Source of the DNA: Patiria miniata
Taxonomy: Eukaryota > Echinodermata > Asteroidea > Valvatida > Asterinidae
Reading direction: 5' to 3'
Assembly: GCF_015706575.1 (NCBI RefSeq)
Contig: NW_024037074.1
Coordinates: forward strand, 434,001-498,000
Length of the DNA: 64,000 nt
Shown piece after piece: positions 1 to 11,661 of this stretch (position 1 is the first letter of the stretch; each line of letters opens with the position of its first letter). Both the position numbers and the translations under genes were made by a program. The notes under the pieces are model-generated. The model was not told the DNA's origin. It saw only the letters and a program-made list of their open reading frames with translations, and ran no database searches.

Positions 1-2862
1 AATAGTATGTTTGGACTGGGACTGCATCCTATCGCCAAGTTTTTCTCCGTGTTGATATAAGACACTGTTCAGGAAGAGAACAACAATATTTTGTCTAAAT
101 CTTCTGTCTAGTTTTTCTATTTTTCATGATAAATCACCTGGCCACCGTTCAATTTAATGCATTACTTAATTTTTGAGATAGTTTGTCGACAAGGACTATC
201 GTTTTCGAGCAAAAAGTGAGTAAAATAGTATGTTTGGACTGGGACTGCATCCTATCTCCAAGTTTTTCTCTGCGTTGACACAAGATACTGTTCAGGAAGA
301 GAACAACAATATTTTGTCTAAATCTTCTGTCTAGTTTGCCTATTTTTCATGATAAATCACCTGGCCACCGTTCAAATTAATGCATTACTTAATTTTTGAG
401 ATAGTTTGTCGTCAACGACTATCGTTTTCGAGCAAAAACTAAGGAAAATAGTATGTTTGGACTGGGACTGCATCCTATCGCCAACTTTTTCTCCGTGTTG
501 ATACAAGACACTGTTGAGGAAGAGAACAACAATATTTTGTCTAAATCTTCTGTCTAGTTTGTGTATTTTTCATGACAAATCACCTGGCCACCGTTCAATT
601 TAATGCATTACTTAATTTTTGAGATAGTTTGTCGTCAAGGACTATCGTTTTCGAGCAAAAAAGTGAGAAAAATAGTATGTTTGGGCTGAGACTGTATCCT
701 ATCGCCAACTTTTTCTCCGTGTTGATACAAGACACTGTTCAGGAAGAGAAAAACAATATTTTGTCTAAATCTTCTGTCTAGTTTGCCTATTTTTCATGAT
801 AAATTACCTGGCCACCGTTCAATTTAATGCATTACTCAATTTTTGAGAAAGTTTATCGTCAACGACTATCGTTTTCGAGCAAAAAGTGAGAAAAATGGTA
901 TGTTTGGACTGGGACTGCATCCTATCGCCAACTTTTTCTCCGTGTTGATACAAGACACTGTTGAGGGAGAGAACAACAATATATTGTCTAAATCTTCTGT
1001 TTAGTTTGTGTATTTTTCATGATAAATCACCTGGCCACCGTTCAATTTAATGCATTACTTAATTTTTGAGATAGTTTGTCGTCAAGGACTATCGTGTTCG
1101 AGCTAAAAGTGAGGAAAATAGTATGTTTGGACTGGGACTGCATCCTTTCGCCAAGTTTTTCTCTGCGTTGACACAAGATACTGTTGAGGGAGAGAAAAAC
1201 AATATTTTGTCTAAATCTTCTGTCTAGTTTGTCTATTTTTCATGATAAATCACCTGGCCACCGTTCAATTTAATTCATTACTTAATTTTTGAGATAGTGT
1301 GTCGTCAAGGACTATCGTTTTCGAGCAAAAAGTGAGAAAAATAGTATGTTTGGACTGGGACTGCATCCTATCGCCAACTTTTTCTCTGCGTTGACACTAG
1401 ACACTGTTGAGGGAGAGAAAAACAATATTTTGTCTAAATCTTCTGTCTAGTTTGTCTAATTTTCATGGTAAATTACCTGGCCACCGTTCAATTTAATGCA
1501 TTACTCAATTTTTGAGATAGTGTGTCAACCAGGACTATCGTTTTCGAGCAAAAAGTGAGAAAAATGGTATGTTTGGACTGGGACTGCATCCTATCGCCAA
1601 CTTTTTCTCCGTGTTGATACAAGACACTGTTGAGGAAGAGAACAACAATATTTTGTCTAAATCTTCTGTCTAGTTTGTGTATTTTTCATGATAAATCACC
1701 TGGCCACCGTTCAATTTAATGCATTACTTAATTTTTGAGATAGTTTGTCGTCAAGGACTATCGTTTTCGAGCTAAAAGTGAGGAAAGTAGTATGTTTGGA
1801 CTGGGACTGCATCCTATCGCCAACTTTTTCTCTGCGTCGACACCAGACACTGTTGAGGGAGAGAAAAATAATATTTTGTCTAAATCTTCTGTCTAGTTTG
1901 TCTATTTTTTTATGATAAATCACCAGGCCACCGTTCAATTTAATGCATTACTTAATTTTTGAGAAAGTTTATCGTCAAGGACTATCGTTTTCGAGCAAAA
2001 AGTGAGAAAAATGGTATGTTTGGACTAGGACTGCATCCTATCGCCAACCTTTTCTTCGTGTTGATACAAGACACTGTTGAGGAAGAGAACAACAATATTT
2101 TGTCTAAATCTTCTGTCTAGTTTGTCTATTTTTCCTGATAAATCACCTGGCCACCGTTGAATTTAATGCATTACTTAATTTTTGAGATAGTTTGTTGTCA
2201 AGGACTATCGTTTTCGAGCTAAAAGTGAGGAAAATATAATGTTTGGACTGGGACTGCATCCTATCGCCAAGTTTTTCTCTGCGTTGACACTAGACACTGT
2301 TGAGGGAGAGAAAAACAATATTTTGTCTAAATATTCTGTCTAGTTTGTCTATTTTTCATGATAAATCATCTGGCCACCGTTCATTTTAATGAATTACTTA
2401 ATTTTTGAGATAGTTTGTCGTCGGGGACTATCGTTTTCGAGCAAAAAGTGAGAAAAATAGTATGTTTGGACTGGGACTGCATCCTATCTCCAAGTTTTTC
2501 TCTGCGTTGACACCAGAAACTGTTGAGGGCGAGAAAAACAATATTTTGTCTAAATCTTCTGTCGAGTTTGTCAATTTTTCATGATAAATCACCTGGCCAC
2601 CGTTCAATTCAATGCATTACTCAATTTTTGAGAGAGTTTGTCGACCAGGACTATCGTTTTCGAGCAAAAAGTGAGAAAAATAGTATGTTTGGACTGGGAC
2701 TGCATCCTATCTCCAACTTTTTCTCTGCGTTGACACCAGAAACTGTTGAGGGAGAGAAAAACAATATTTTGTCTTAATCTTCTGTCTAGTTTGTCTATTT
2801 TTCGTGATAAATCACCTGGCCACCGTTCAATTTAATGCATTACTCAATTTTTGGAGATAGAT
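1..2862. repeat. 223-bp satellite, about 12.8 copies
   Basis: Head-to-tail tandem repeat. Units start at 1, 224, 447, 671, 894, 1117, 1340, 1563, 1786, 2010, 2233, 2456 and 2679, each opening with AATAGTATGTTTGGACTGGG or a close variant. The spacing is 223 bp, twice 224. Two variant types are mixed: type A has CTCCGTGTTGATAC and type B has CTCTGCGTTGACAC, in the order A B A A A B B A B A B B B. The array is cut by the window start, so its full length is unknown. It ends inside a unit near 2862. Short open frames within it are interrupted and have no protein character. Confidence 0.97.
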
Positions 2863-4992
2863 CTGTCTTCTTTTTACTCAAAAGGCGGACATCCGTGTTG
2901 ACGCGGTACGAGCAGCGACCACTGTGCATGTTGCGCGCCCTCTATTGAAAGATTGGCTAAAAATGATATTTTTTTATCAATTAGTCGGTGATTTTTTGCC
3001 CAAATCTTCAAAATAATGTGCTTGAATGTTGATAGATACTTATCTGATATCGAAAGAGGTTTCGGAGTCGTTTGGAGAAAAATCTTTCTTTTTTTGGCCA
3101 CACATTTGAGAGAAACAAAATAATAAAAGTTAATTAAACTCAGAAATATTTCAAACCTCACACGTTATACACAGAGCTTAGTAGTTGCACTCTGCAATTT
3201 TATTCAATCTTTTCATTCCAGAAACCTTAAACTAGAAAATCACTTGAATCATAGCAAGAACTAAAACAACAAGACAAACAAATCCAGTGTTAACCTTGTA
3301 ACAATTACTGAAAAAATGCAATCATTTCCAAAAACCAGAGCGTGAATTTGGACACCAATATTTGTTAGACAAAATGAAACAATGTTAAAACAAATTATAC
3401 TGTCACATGCAGTTCAAATTTCCTTTCGTAACTTTGACTGAACATACTTGTACATACTTTGAGCAGATCTATTGATATTAAAGAGGGCAATAACGTCTAA
3501 GTTTTGCAGTTACTAAATCGGACGCATGGCAAGTCTGTTCAAATAGATTTCTTGTCTACTTGTATTTTTCAAGTCGAGTTTAAGAGTACATGTTGCATCA
3601 ATAAACTGCAGGCTGGTAGACATTTCTAAAAAAGCAAGTCAACAATGTCAATTCTGAGCACTGAAATAAAAAATATGTCTCTAAATCTTTGAACATGGAT
3701 TTTTATCAGTGGGGAAATAACGGATAATTGGAACATACTTTTTTAAATTTTCTTTTCATTATGAGGAGAAAAACATGTTTTGCATTCAAATGTTTTTGTT
3801 TTAGACAGTTACATACCCAGTTGAAAGGAAAGAAAGATACTTGAAGTGATATAATTATGATAATATTTGACAAATAGTGCAGCTTAATGAGAAATGAAAT
3901 AAGTATTCAGCACTTGATTACAAGTACCTATTATTGAGAATATTTTAGAAGGATTTCTTAAGAAAACATGAGAAAGTTCTAAGAAAGGACTTTTGTTTTA
4001 GAGAAATCGTCTTTTGGGAAAATTTTATTAAAAATGTATTCTATTTTAATCCTGGCAAAATTTTTTTAATTGCTTTAAACTTACAGGATACTTGTCCGAG
4101 GCCAAAAAAATAAGTCTTTGGTTTCTGGAACGGAGCTTGCCCAAAAATTGGTGCGGCGATGCGGCATTTTTTTAAATTTGTTTTTTCTTCAAATGTCGGT
4201 GATGACTGCAAATGGTGCCCGACTAAATTTAGTGCAAAATATATGTGAGCCTACAGAGGCCACATAAAGCTTAAACTCGATAGTAACCCCATCTAAAAAC
4301 ACATTAAACTTGTGTAGCAGCAGGATTCCAGTCAAACCAGTGAGTTGGGCGGTTTTGAGACCAAAATCTTACAATGAAAAAACTGTTTAAGTTGGCTGTC
4401 ACGCATGGCTACAGTGACGCGCGCGCATACCAGAAACTGGAGCCTTTTGGGGGGGGGGGGCCTAAAGTACTTGAGGCTCAATTCCAACACGATTTCTGGT
4501 CAGATATTCCATCCAACAGATAATCACGTCAAATATGTGGGAGAAATTGCGGTCACAAAAGATAACTTCTTTCCAATCAATAAACCAGTAATTTTTGCTC
4601 AAATCTTCATAAAAATGGATTTTTGAACACTGATTGAAACTCATCTTACATCGTAGGGCATTGCCGAGTCATTTGGAGGCAAGTCCTGTTTTGGCCAGAT
4701 TTCATAAGAAATGTTAGGTTGAACCCTTGCAATTTGTTATGAGTTTTGGTAAAAAAACCCCAAAACTACTTGAAACTAAAAGAGCGAACTGTAAAGAAGG
4801 TTTAAAACTGCACCTTGAAGAGATACCTTACAATACAATGGCATAATTATCTCTAGAAATTTGGTCTTAGGGCATACAATCACCCCCCCCCCACTTGATC
4901 AACCTAGCCCCACCCCTTATTAATCTTGATTTCCCACACTAAATATTAAGCAATGCTTAGAATCAAGAATTGAAGGTGACATGTTGACGCAT
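2863..4992. other. Intergenic stretch, no gene seen
   Basis: AT-rich unique-looking DNA with no open frame having splice sites or a recognisable domain. It holds a G12 run at 4449-4460 and a C10 run at 4883-4892. Confidence 0.6.
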
Positions 4993-5123
4993 CTATGGCA
5001 TGCATCGTTTTATGAAGCGTGGGTAGAAGCAGACGTCCCTGATATGCATTCGGTTTAGGATCCAGGTCAAGAATCGTCCAGTCCGAGACCGTAGCCTCCG
5101 TGAGGACAGGTACCGTACTTCCT
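4993..5123 (-). pseudogene. nars1: Orphan last exon of cytoplasmic asparaginyl-tRNA synthetase, frameshifted
   Basis: On the minus strand, a pyrimidine-rich acceptor ending CCACAG precedes codons reading [15 protein letters not shown]. After a one-base shift near 5079 the frame continues [17 protein letters not shown] and KRCMP, then TAG at 4995-4993. This is the conserved C-terminal end (motif 3 region) of class II asparaginyl-tRNA synthetase, which charges tRNA-Asn in the cytosol. The codon expected to be GAG before CGA has lost a base, so the exon cannot encode the normal end as written. I saw no other exon of this gene in the window: the next minus-strand exon upstream (7032-7141) also ends in a stop and is a different protein. 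It is either a stray copied exon or a gene broken by assembly. A processed pseudogene is unlikely because the acceptor is intact. Confidence 0.88.
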
Positions 5124-5242
5124 CTGTGGAGGGAATAAATACAAGAAATATTCAGTACGCACAAAGTTGGCTAAACTGGGGGCCATTAGATGGAACCAGG
5201 TTCAATCAAGGACCATAGTATACAAATATGGAATGCTTGGAG
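5124..5242. other. Short intergenic stretch
   Basis: The stretch lies between the orphan exon and the fold-back element at 5243. Nothing is recognised in it. Confidence 0.5.
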
Positions 5243-5360
5243 TGGTGTAGTAAACCTAGCCGCCTCAGGTGATCCATGGACATTCTATTTCCCTGAGGGG
5301 AAGCAAAGGGAAAATTAAATGCTCCGTGGATCATCGACGGAGGCTAGTTTTACTTCACCA
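5243..5360. repeat. Small fold-back (hairpin) element
   Basis: Two imperfect inverted arms of about 38 bp (TGGTGTAGTAAACCTAGC at the left, mirrored by GCTAGTTTTACTTCACCA at the right) enclose a loop of about 40 bp that itself contains TTTCCCT and AGGGAAA. It is probably a small MITE. No clear target duplication is visible. Confidence 0.6.
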
Positions 5361-5608
5361 CGAGATAAGGCATTCAATATTTGTTTCATAACAACTCACC
5401 CACAGATTCTGCTAGGTTTTTAATACCTTAAATTACATAAATCTGAAAACAGTTAAAATGAACTTCTATTTCAATACAAAATTGGTGGGAACTCTTCCAA
5501 ACCACCCCTTCACAAAACGCTTGAATCCAACTCTGTGGTGCGCTCTCTTGGAAACAATACGCGCTACGCGCAGGCCAGCATACATTTGCACACAAAAACT
5601 ACACCATG

Positions 5609-5675
5609 GGTATAGTACTTTGGTTGCTAGTGGTATAGTACATGTACTTTGGTTGCTATGGGTATAGTACTTTTG
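5609..5675. repeat. Short minisatellite
   Basis: GGTATAGTACTTTGGTTGCT recurs about three times with small differences, one copy carrying an added ACATGT. Confidence 0.7.
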
Positions 5676-6077
5676 GCTGTGCTCTGAAAGATAGCAAAAA
5701 TAGAAAGTACCATGTGACTCGCTCTCGGCCAATCAAGACACAGAATCTCCGGGTGAGGTATTGTAATTAATTATATTTTGACAAACTCTGATGGAACGCA
5801 CGCCAGTCGAAGATGGTTGGACTAGTCTAGTAGACTATTCAGGACTAGCCTACCGCGGCTGGTCGGGCCACGATTTATAGCTGGTTATCAATAGCAATTT
5901 GTCATAACATTGGGCAGAGGGGATCAACTACGATATTGAACAATAGGGCAGAAAAACAAAAATTGTGAGTACTAAATTCCACTTTCATGGCATAGTTTTT
6001 CTTTGTTAGTTTAGGATTCTATCACTACTGTCACCATTGTACAATAAAATAATAAACTACGCAATCACTATTTCAAT

Positions 6078-6235
6078 ATTAGGCTCTGCCCTTCACCGAT
6101 GTATAAACACTGTTTACTCAGTGTGTCCCGTCCCCCCCCCCCCCCCAGCAAAAGTGAAAAAATCATTCTGGTGGGACTCGAACCCTTGACCTCCTGTTTT
6201 CTAGTGCAGATGTCTTACCATTCAACCACCGAGCT
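6078..6235 (-). mobile_element. tRNA-derived SINE copy
   Basis: Read on the minus strand, the head contains an A-box TGGTTGAATGG and a B-box GGTTCGAGTCC, spaced as in a tRNA gene, with TCTGCACTAG between them. A C15 run and a tail with AACACTG/CAGTGTTT-like sequence follow. The same head and tail recur at 7.2-7.6, 9.9-10.2, 16.4-17.2, 29.4 and 44.4 kb. It is not a tRNA gene: no acceptor stem pairs. Confidence 0.75.
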
Positions 6236-6514
6236 TAAAAGCTATTATTTGTGTAAATAAAACAGAAACACCAAGTGTTGAACAAATCTTCAGCGAATGT
6301 GCGAGCACCATCTTCTCACAGCTGTTGACATGTCAATAGTTTGACTAGAGTTGTACCCACTTTAATTTCAGTGCGCATGTGCTACGTACGTCACCAACCA
6401 ACCACTATTCAACCATTGGTCCTAGATCCAACTTGCCCCTAGTTCACTCAACACTCCTTTTACCACTAAAGTTGCCGAGATCTGCAAGCGCATCTCAATT
6501 TAGTCACATTTGAA
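6236..6514. other. Intergenic stretch
   Basis: No gene or clear repeat is seen between the SINE and the GACTCG-rich element. Confidence 0.5.
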
Positions 6515-6935
6515 AATGACTCAGACTCGGACTCGACCATGACTCCTCGAACTCGAGCTTGGTGACTTATGACTCGAGTCACGTAATTTAATCAAAAGAA
6601 AAAACCTAACGCAGGGATGGGAAAGGATCATCGAGGAATAATGTTTGGATGATAAAACATGGAGGGAAGGGATGGAGGAGGATTTTTGTAGGGATGGGAG
6701 TTAAAAGGAAAACACATTTTGGGTCTAAACAACATGTACACACAACATTATACACTGGGATTTACTGAAAAGACAGAATGGCTGATTAAAAATAATTTAA
6801 AAAAAATATGATTGGTTTGGTGAACAACTAAGAACAAGTGACTCGTGACTCGGACTCGAGGCTTGTAACTCGAGACTTGGACTTGGACTCGGGACTTGGA
6901 CTCGACGTTGGACGGTGACTTGACTACAACACTGG
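6515..6935. repeat. Possible non-autonomous DNA element with GACTCG-rich ends
   Basis: Both ends (about 6515-6590 and 6838-6935) are dense in GACTCG, CTCGAG and GGACTTGG-like words in inverted relation, around an unrelated AT-rich core. Clustered subterminal repeats of this kind are typical of hAT-type non-autonomous elements. I could not define exact termini or a target duplication. Confidence 0.4.
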
Positions 6936-7031
6936 TACTTGGTCACAGAGTCCACTGTACCTACCAGGTAATTCTGAGTTGACCACCCCAGGGTAGACAG
7001 GCAAAGGCCCCCATGAGGTGACGACATGGAG

Positions 7032-7141
7032 CTAGTCCCTCAGCTCAGGATGGGTCTTCACCCGTAAGGCCAGGGTGTTGGAGTCTATGCCTGTACCGTC
7101 TGCTGTCTTATTAAGGATCATCTGGATGGACTTCAGGGAAC
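7032..7141 (-). CDS. Last exon of an unidentified gene
   Basis: A minus-strand acceptor (CCCGCCCAG) is followed by an open frame reading SLKSIQMILNKTADGTGID, then a further 17 residues ending THPELRD and a TAG at 7034-7032. The clean acceptor, codon quality and terminal stop suggest a real 3' exon of about 36 codons. The sequence is polar and slightly helical, with no motif I can assign. I do not recognise the family. No partner exon was identified upstream on the minus strand; the next candidate is 11562-11661. Confidence 0.55.
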
Positions 7142-7213
7142 CTGGGCGGGGAAAAAAAATTACAAGATGGAAATTATCCTTTTTTATATTGGACTTTTGT
7201 TTGCCTTTGGCCG

Positions 7214-7330
7214 ATATATTTAGCAAACACTGTACAGTTAGTGTTGTCCAGAAGGCTTAGGTGGGATTTAAACTAATGACCTCCTACACAAAGTTGGGTT
7301 AAGCACTGCTACATCAGACTCAGAACGGCC
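7214..7330 (-). mobile_element. SINE copy, minus strand
   Basis: On the minus strand a degenerate tRNA-like head with GGAGGTCATTAGTTTAAATC leads to a tail, GACAACACTAACTGTACAGT, shared with the other SINE copies. The B-box is mutated. Confidence 0.6.
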
Positions 7331-7335
7331 AGCTT

Positions 7336-7600
7336 GCCACAGCAAGCTCAGTGGTCGAGTGGTTAATGCGTCTGCACTAGGAAGCAGAAGGTTGGGGGTT
7401 CGTGTCCAACCCGAAGAAAGAAAGGATTGATAGAAAAGAAAATATCCTCTTTTTTGCTGTTGTCTACATCTATGTGGTTAATGCGTCTGCACTAGGAAGC
7501 AGAAGGTTGGGGGTTCGTGTCCAACCCGAAGAAAGCTTGTGTTTTTTTTCTAGCAAGCCCTCAGACAACACTCGAGTGTACAGTGTTTGTAAAATACTTC
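7336..7600 (+). mobile_element. SINE copy with internal duplication of the tRNA-like head
   Basis: The head CAGCAAGCTCAGTGGTCGAG is followed by TCTGCACTAGGAAGCAGAAG and GGTTCGTGTCC. A second copy of the head part, 7477-7536, follows an intervening ~55-bp piece that is also found at 11409-11463. The tail CCCTCAGACAACACTCGAGT ends near 7600. The TSD was not resolved. Confidence 0.7.
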
Positions 7601-8592
7601 AGCGAGGGGCAACAAAAAAATTACACATATAAAAAAGAAGATCAATAATTATATGGATGACATTGAAAACCAATTGTACTAAAGTTGATTCCTACTTTCT
7701 GATTCACAATTTCAAATTTCACAATCATCCAAATAGAAATGAGATGCAGACCAATGCAAATGAGACTTCACAGATGTTTGTCTTACCTGACTGGATAATT
7801 AAAAAAAAAAATTCATTTTGCAACTGTCAGTGCCACAAAACACCACCTGTCTGCGCCATCACGTGGGCATACGTCATACGTTGGGAATTTTAGTAAACAT
7901 GGGTTTCGTTTGAAAGATATAGCTTTCACTTCCAGCGATGTTATTTTGTCACTTTACATTAGTGTGCACGGTTGTAGGATTTTATTGACGCTCATAACTG
8001 ACAATATGTACAAGCAAAGGGAAGATGCTTATTAAATTTGTCTTCAGATTTAGTTCCTTGAGTGCTGTCATTGGCCATGACATTTACTTGGAAACACTGG
8101 GATTATGTAACCAAGAATTAAGTGTGACACAATGAAATAAGCCAGATGAACAAAACTGTCATTCTTTCACACAGAGTAATTTGACTGAAACAAACAATTT
8201 TGTTCAGATCTACATGTATTTAATATAAAATTGCTGACTTGCGTTCTTTCAGCAAAACGAAAACAATTCACACACATCCTTATGTGATTTTTATTCTCAG
8301 TATTTTTTATTCTTATTGTTTTTTTGGTCTCAGTTAAACTTTAGGGAACAATTGATTATTTTGCACTCTCCTTCTCTCTATCTTGATTCCTCATGTTGCC
8401 ATCACCTCGCTGTTGGCCTGTGTGCTTCGCACAAACTTCAGAGATCCGAACCTTGGGTGTCCGATGTGCATTCTTGTTGAACACCCTTGACACCCCTCCC
8501 CACCCACAAGTGTCAGAAGTGGGATCTGTACTTTCAGCCAGCCAACTAGTAGCGAGGGCTTGAGGATCCGTAGGTCACATCATAGTCGTCAA
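7601..8592. other. Stretch without recognised gene
   Basis: AT-rich to about 8390, then more mixed composition leading into the gag-like pseudogene. The latter part may be 5' sequence of that retroelement. No LTR was identified. Confidence 0.5.
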
Positions 8593-9587
8593 GATGACAA
8601 CCTACGTGAAAGTACAGTCTCCAGCAGAGGAGAAAACCAGGAAGTTTTCCTTGGTTGATGGGCGTTTGCCCCCTTCAAAGCCTGAAGGGGTGCTACGTGA
8701 ATGCCACCGGGCTGATTCACAGAACTGACTAGGACAATGAACTAATTCTGCCGATTTTGATTTGAGCCATTCTCCCTCCAGAAGGAGGATGGAAAGTGGG
8801 AGGAGAGTACACACCGCTTACCAGAGTCCAGATCCAGACAGAACCGACCAATACCGGGTTCCCCTCAGAGGAGCTCCTGCGGGCGTTTGTGGCCTGCCAC
8901 CCCAAGTTGGGATGGCACCATAACCAAAATGCCCCTCATTCGAAGGACGGAACGATGCAAAGTCCGTGCTGGTAGATGACTTTGTAACAGCTAAATGTAT
9001 GAATCATGTGTATGACCGTTATCACAATCCGGAGGACCAACGTGGCCAGTTTTTGCTGGACTCACTCCGCCGAAGTCAGACGGTAGTGGTCCACTCTTTA
9101 CTGTCCTCTGTTGAGACTGCCGAAGAGGCACTGATGTATTTAAAGACCTCATATGGGGAGACCCTAACAAGTGGAGAGTTGCAGCGCTGTTGTTTGGAAC
9201 AGAGGCAGTGAGTCCATTCGTCAGTTTGGCGTAGAGCTACAGCGACTGTTTCACTGACTACTTAAGCGAGACCCCGGACTATACAAAAATCCTGACACCA
9301 TCATACAAGATCAATTCATAGATGGCATCGAGCAAAAGAGACTGAGGCACTCCTGTCGCGATTTTGTTGACCACAGTTCATCTATTTCAAAGAAGTCAAG
9401 AACTGGGCAATGAAACGCAAAGAACGGAAACAGGCCCGGGCGCAGACTACAGACTTCCGAGGAACCACATCGGCCATTGCGGTTGGATTGAAGATTGATT
9501 CTATCCAGCGACTGGAAAAGCACATGCAAGACATCATGGTATTGGTGAAATCTCTTGCTGAGAGAATTTCACCTGCTGCCAGATGAA
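8593..9587 (+). pseudogene. Broken gag-like gene of an LTR retroelement (PNMA/gag type)
   Basis: An open start at 8593 reads MTTYVKVQSPAEEKTRKFSL, then breaks. From 8966 a longer frame contains YDRYHNPEDQRGQFLLDSLR and ETAEEALMYLKTSYGE, then a stop. In other frames the sequence continues SIRQFGVELQRLFH, LLKRDPGLYKNPDTII, FIDGIEQKRLRHSCRDFV and, at the end, IDSIQRLEKHMQDIMVLVK. This order (helical block, ELQRL, DQFIDGI) is that of capsid-like gag domains related to Ty3/gypsy and the PNMA family, which assemble into particles around element RNA. There are at least three frame changes or stops, so it is dead. No CCHC zinc knuckle, pol or LTRs were seen beside it. Domestication is unlikely given the breaks. 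Confidence 0.7.
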
Positions 9588-9830
9588 GTCCAAGTAGATG
9601 GTGTCAAACTGGTCTGGGAGAAGACGCTGCAGGTATCATCTTAGACATCAATCCAAATTGTACAGTCAGTAATTATATAATTCTTATCAGGAAAAAAAAC
9701 ATAATTTAACCTTACTTTGATTGTATTAAATGATGATTTCCCACACTTACTGCCAAAATCTTCACCATTATTATGCAATGTAGCAAACCTGCTAGAGTCG
9801 TGTGACTGATTCCAATCCTATATTATGTAC
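9588..9830. other. Short spacer
   Basis: AT-rich DNA between the gag relic and the tandem duplication. Nothing is recognised. Confidence 0.5.
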
Positions 9831-10184
9831 TGATTATCAGCACCACTCCATGTACATGGATATCTTCAGCAATTTGCTGTTCAACAGGATTGCAATCAGC
9901 CAGCTGACTCCAGCAAGCTTGGTGGCGGAGTTGGTTAAGATGCCTGCACTCTAAGCAGAAGGCTCTGGGTTCACATTCAGACCAAGTAGTTGACTCGTGG
10001 AGTCCTACATTACGTACACTACTGATTATCAGCACCACTCCATGTACATGGATATCTGCAGCAGTTTGCTGTTCAACAAGATTCCAATCAGCCAGCTGAC
10101 TTCAGCAAGCTTGGTGGTGGAGTCGGTTAAGATGCCTGCACTCTAAGCAGAAGGCTCTGGGTTCACATTCAGACCAAGTAGTTA
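9831..10184 (+). repeat. 192-bp tandem duplication carrying SINE heads
   Basis: TGATTATCAGCACCACTCCA occurs at 9831 and again at 10023, so the unit is 192 bp. Each copy includes CAGCAAGCTTGGTGG, GGTTAAGATGCCTGCACT and GGTTCACATTC, a decayed tRNA-like A-box/B-box pair of the local SINE family. The copies differ by only a few bases, so the duplication is recent compared with the SINE insertion. Confidence 0.85.
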
Positions 10185-10392
10185 GTCCTTGCAAATTGTC
10201 TTGCAAAGATGTTCCATCAACAACACTGAGAATATGACAACATCAACAGGATTGTCAGGCAAGGCAGAGACTGATTTCAAATGACAACAACCCCAGAAAG
10301 TGAAAAAAAACTTTTATCAGATGACAACCAACATTCGCCCAGGAAAGAAAGAAAAAAGCAACAGATGAACAGAAATCAAATTGTGATTTGTG

Positions 10393-11267
10393 TGTGACGG
10401 TTTAAAATATACCCCCCCCCCCTTTTTATTTTCCGGACTATTTCTTATGCACTATATCCTTACGCCTCTTTCATTATTATTTAAATTATGTAACAATACA
10501 CTCTTCCCGGCCCGGCAAACGGCCCGCCGCACTCCATCTTCTGTATTTGAAGAGACAACATTAGATTTACTCTTCTCTTCATTTTACAGGTAAATACTTC
10601 TTTATTTTCTTATAATTCATTACTTCTAGCTTAAACTTCATTTACTCATCTACTCATATCTTATGTGTTCATTTATATTTTATTAAGCCTTTTCTACGAT
10701 TTATAGTGCATTTTCGTGGTTAGCAAAACTTCGTTTTCTTGGACTTGTGGTATAGATTGTTACGACTTATTCCTTATTCTTAGACTTACAATCTAGCTTA
10801 ATCCTTAATGATATAGTCCTAAACGGGAGTTGTAGTAATATTCTTGTAGTTTTTTGCAAGAGACTGGGTGTGTTTTAAGGTATCGTTTTGTAATTAGTCC
10901 TAAAACGGACGTAGCCGCAAGATGGCGGCTATCGCCGATCTTTTGGCAGGAATCGCCATTTTGGTTTAAATGATTTATATTTGTCATGCTTTAGCCATCC
11001 CTTTGATATTTCACTTTAGTAATTATTGTTTAGCATTTGCTTTCAATTACTTGGCTAAATCGTCAATGGAGACATATTTTACTTTTAGATATTTTTTATA
11101 ATTTGTCATGTAAATATTTATTTAAGCACTCCATCTTCTGTATTTGAAGAGACAACATTAGATTTACTCTTCTCTTCATTTTACAGGAATAAAACAACAG
11201 AGATAACAGAGAATTTGCTTCAGCCGTTCCTCATTCCCATTTCGACACCGATCCCCCCGGTGTCACA
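10393..11267. mobile_element. Solo LTR, 875 bp, with 4-bp target duplication
   Basis: The segment starts TGTGACGG and ends GGTGTCACA, giving the TG...CA ends of an LTR, and is flanked on both sides by TGTG (10389-10392 and 11268-11271). A 60-bp block that includes TTCTCTTCATTTTACAGG occurs twice inside (about 10530-10589 and 11127-11187) and looks like a strong splice acceptor. No internal gag-pol is present, so this is a solo LTR left by recombination. Whether it belongs to the same family as the gag relic at 8.6 kb or the pol relic at 25.4 kb cannot be told. Confidence 0.75.
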
Positions 11268-11408
11268 TGTGAATAAAAACTTTTATTTGACTTCATTGCT
11301 TATCAGATCAAATTGAATATCAAAAAGAAGGGAAGTACAGAATTGTTGTATGGGTAAATAAATCAACATCCAGGGGAAGAACACAATTCATTTTGGAAAA
11401 ACAACAGC

Positions 11409-11463
11409 AAGGATTGATAGAAAAGAAAACATCCTCTTTTTTGCTGTTGTCTACATCTATGTT
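11409..11463. repeat. Short dispersed repeat shared with 7421-7475
   Basis: AAGGATTGATAGAAAAGAAA followed by ATCCTCTTTTTTGCTGTTGT is nearly identical to the piece between the two SINE heads at 7.4 kb. Confidence 0.7.
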
Positions 11464-11561
11464 ACTTTGTACAAAGTAAAATGAGTGCTTAAAGATGTTT
11501 GGAGTGGATGTTACTTTCCGTCATCAGAAACATGACCAAATTGAAACCAACTACCAACTAC

Positions 11562-11661
11562 CTGCTCCTCCGTCCAATCACATCCATATACTGTCATTAT
11601 CCCCAAAGCCATTTTCAGGATGTATTCATCAAGTTTATTCCCACGTGAACGGTTGAACCAA
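11562..11661 (-). CDS. Probable internal exon of an unidentified gene
   Basis: On the minus strand, an acceptor (CATCCTGTAG) opens a 100-bp exon of one base plus 33 codons, reading WFNRSRGNKLDEYILKMALG and then a short piece ending GCDWTEEQ, closed by a donor (CAG|GTAGTT). The frame is open throughout and the residues look protein-like, with an amphipathic helix around LDEYILKMALGIM. I do not recognise the family. It could be an upstream exon of the gene that ends at 7032-7141, but nothing proves it. Confidence 0.45.

Noticed and set aside
1..2862. CRISPR-like array of regular repeats
   Set aside because: There are no unique spacers: the whole 223-bp unit repeats, and the genome is animal.
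7336..7600. A tRNA gene at the GGTTCGTGTCC block
   Set aside because: Stems do not pair and the same block is duplicated and dispersed with a common tail, so it is a SINE.
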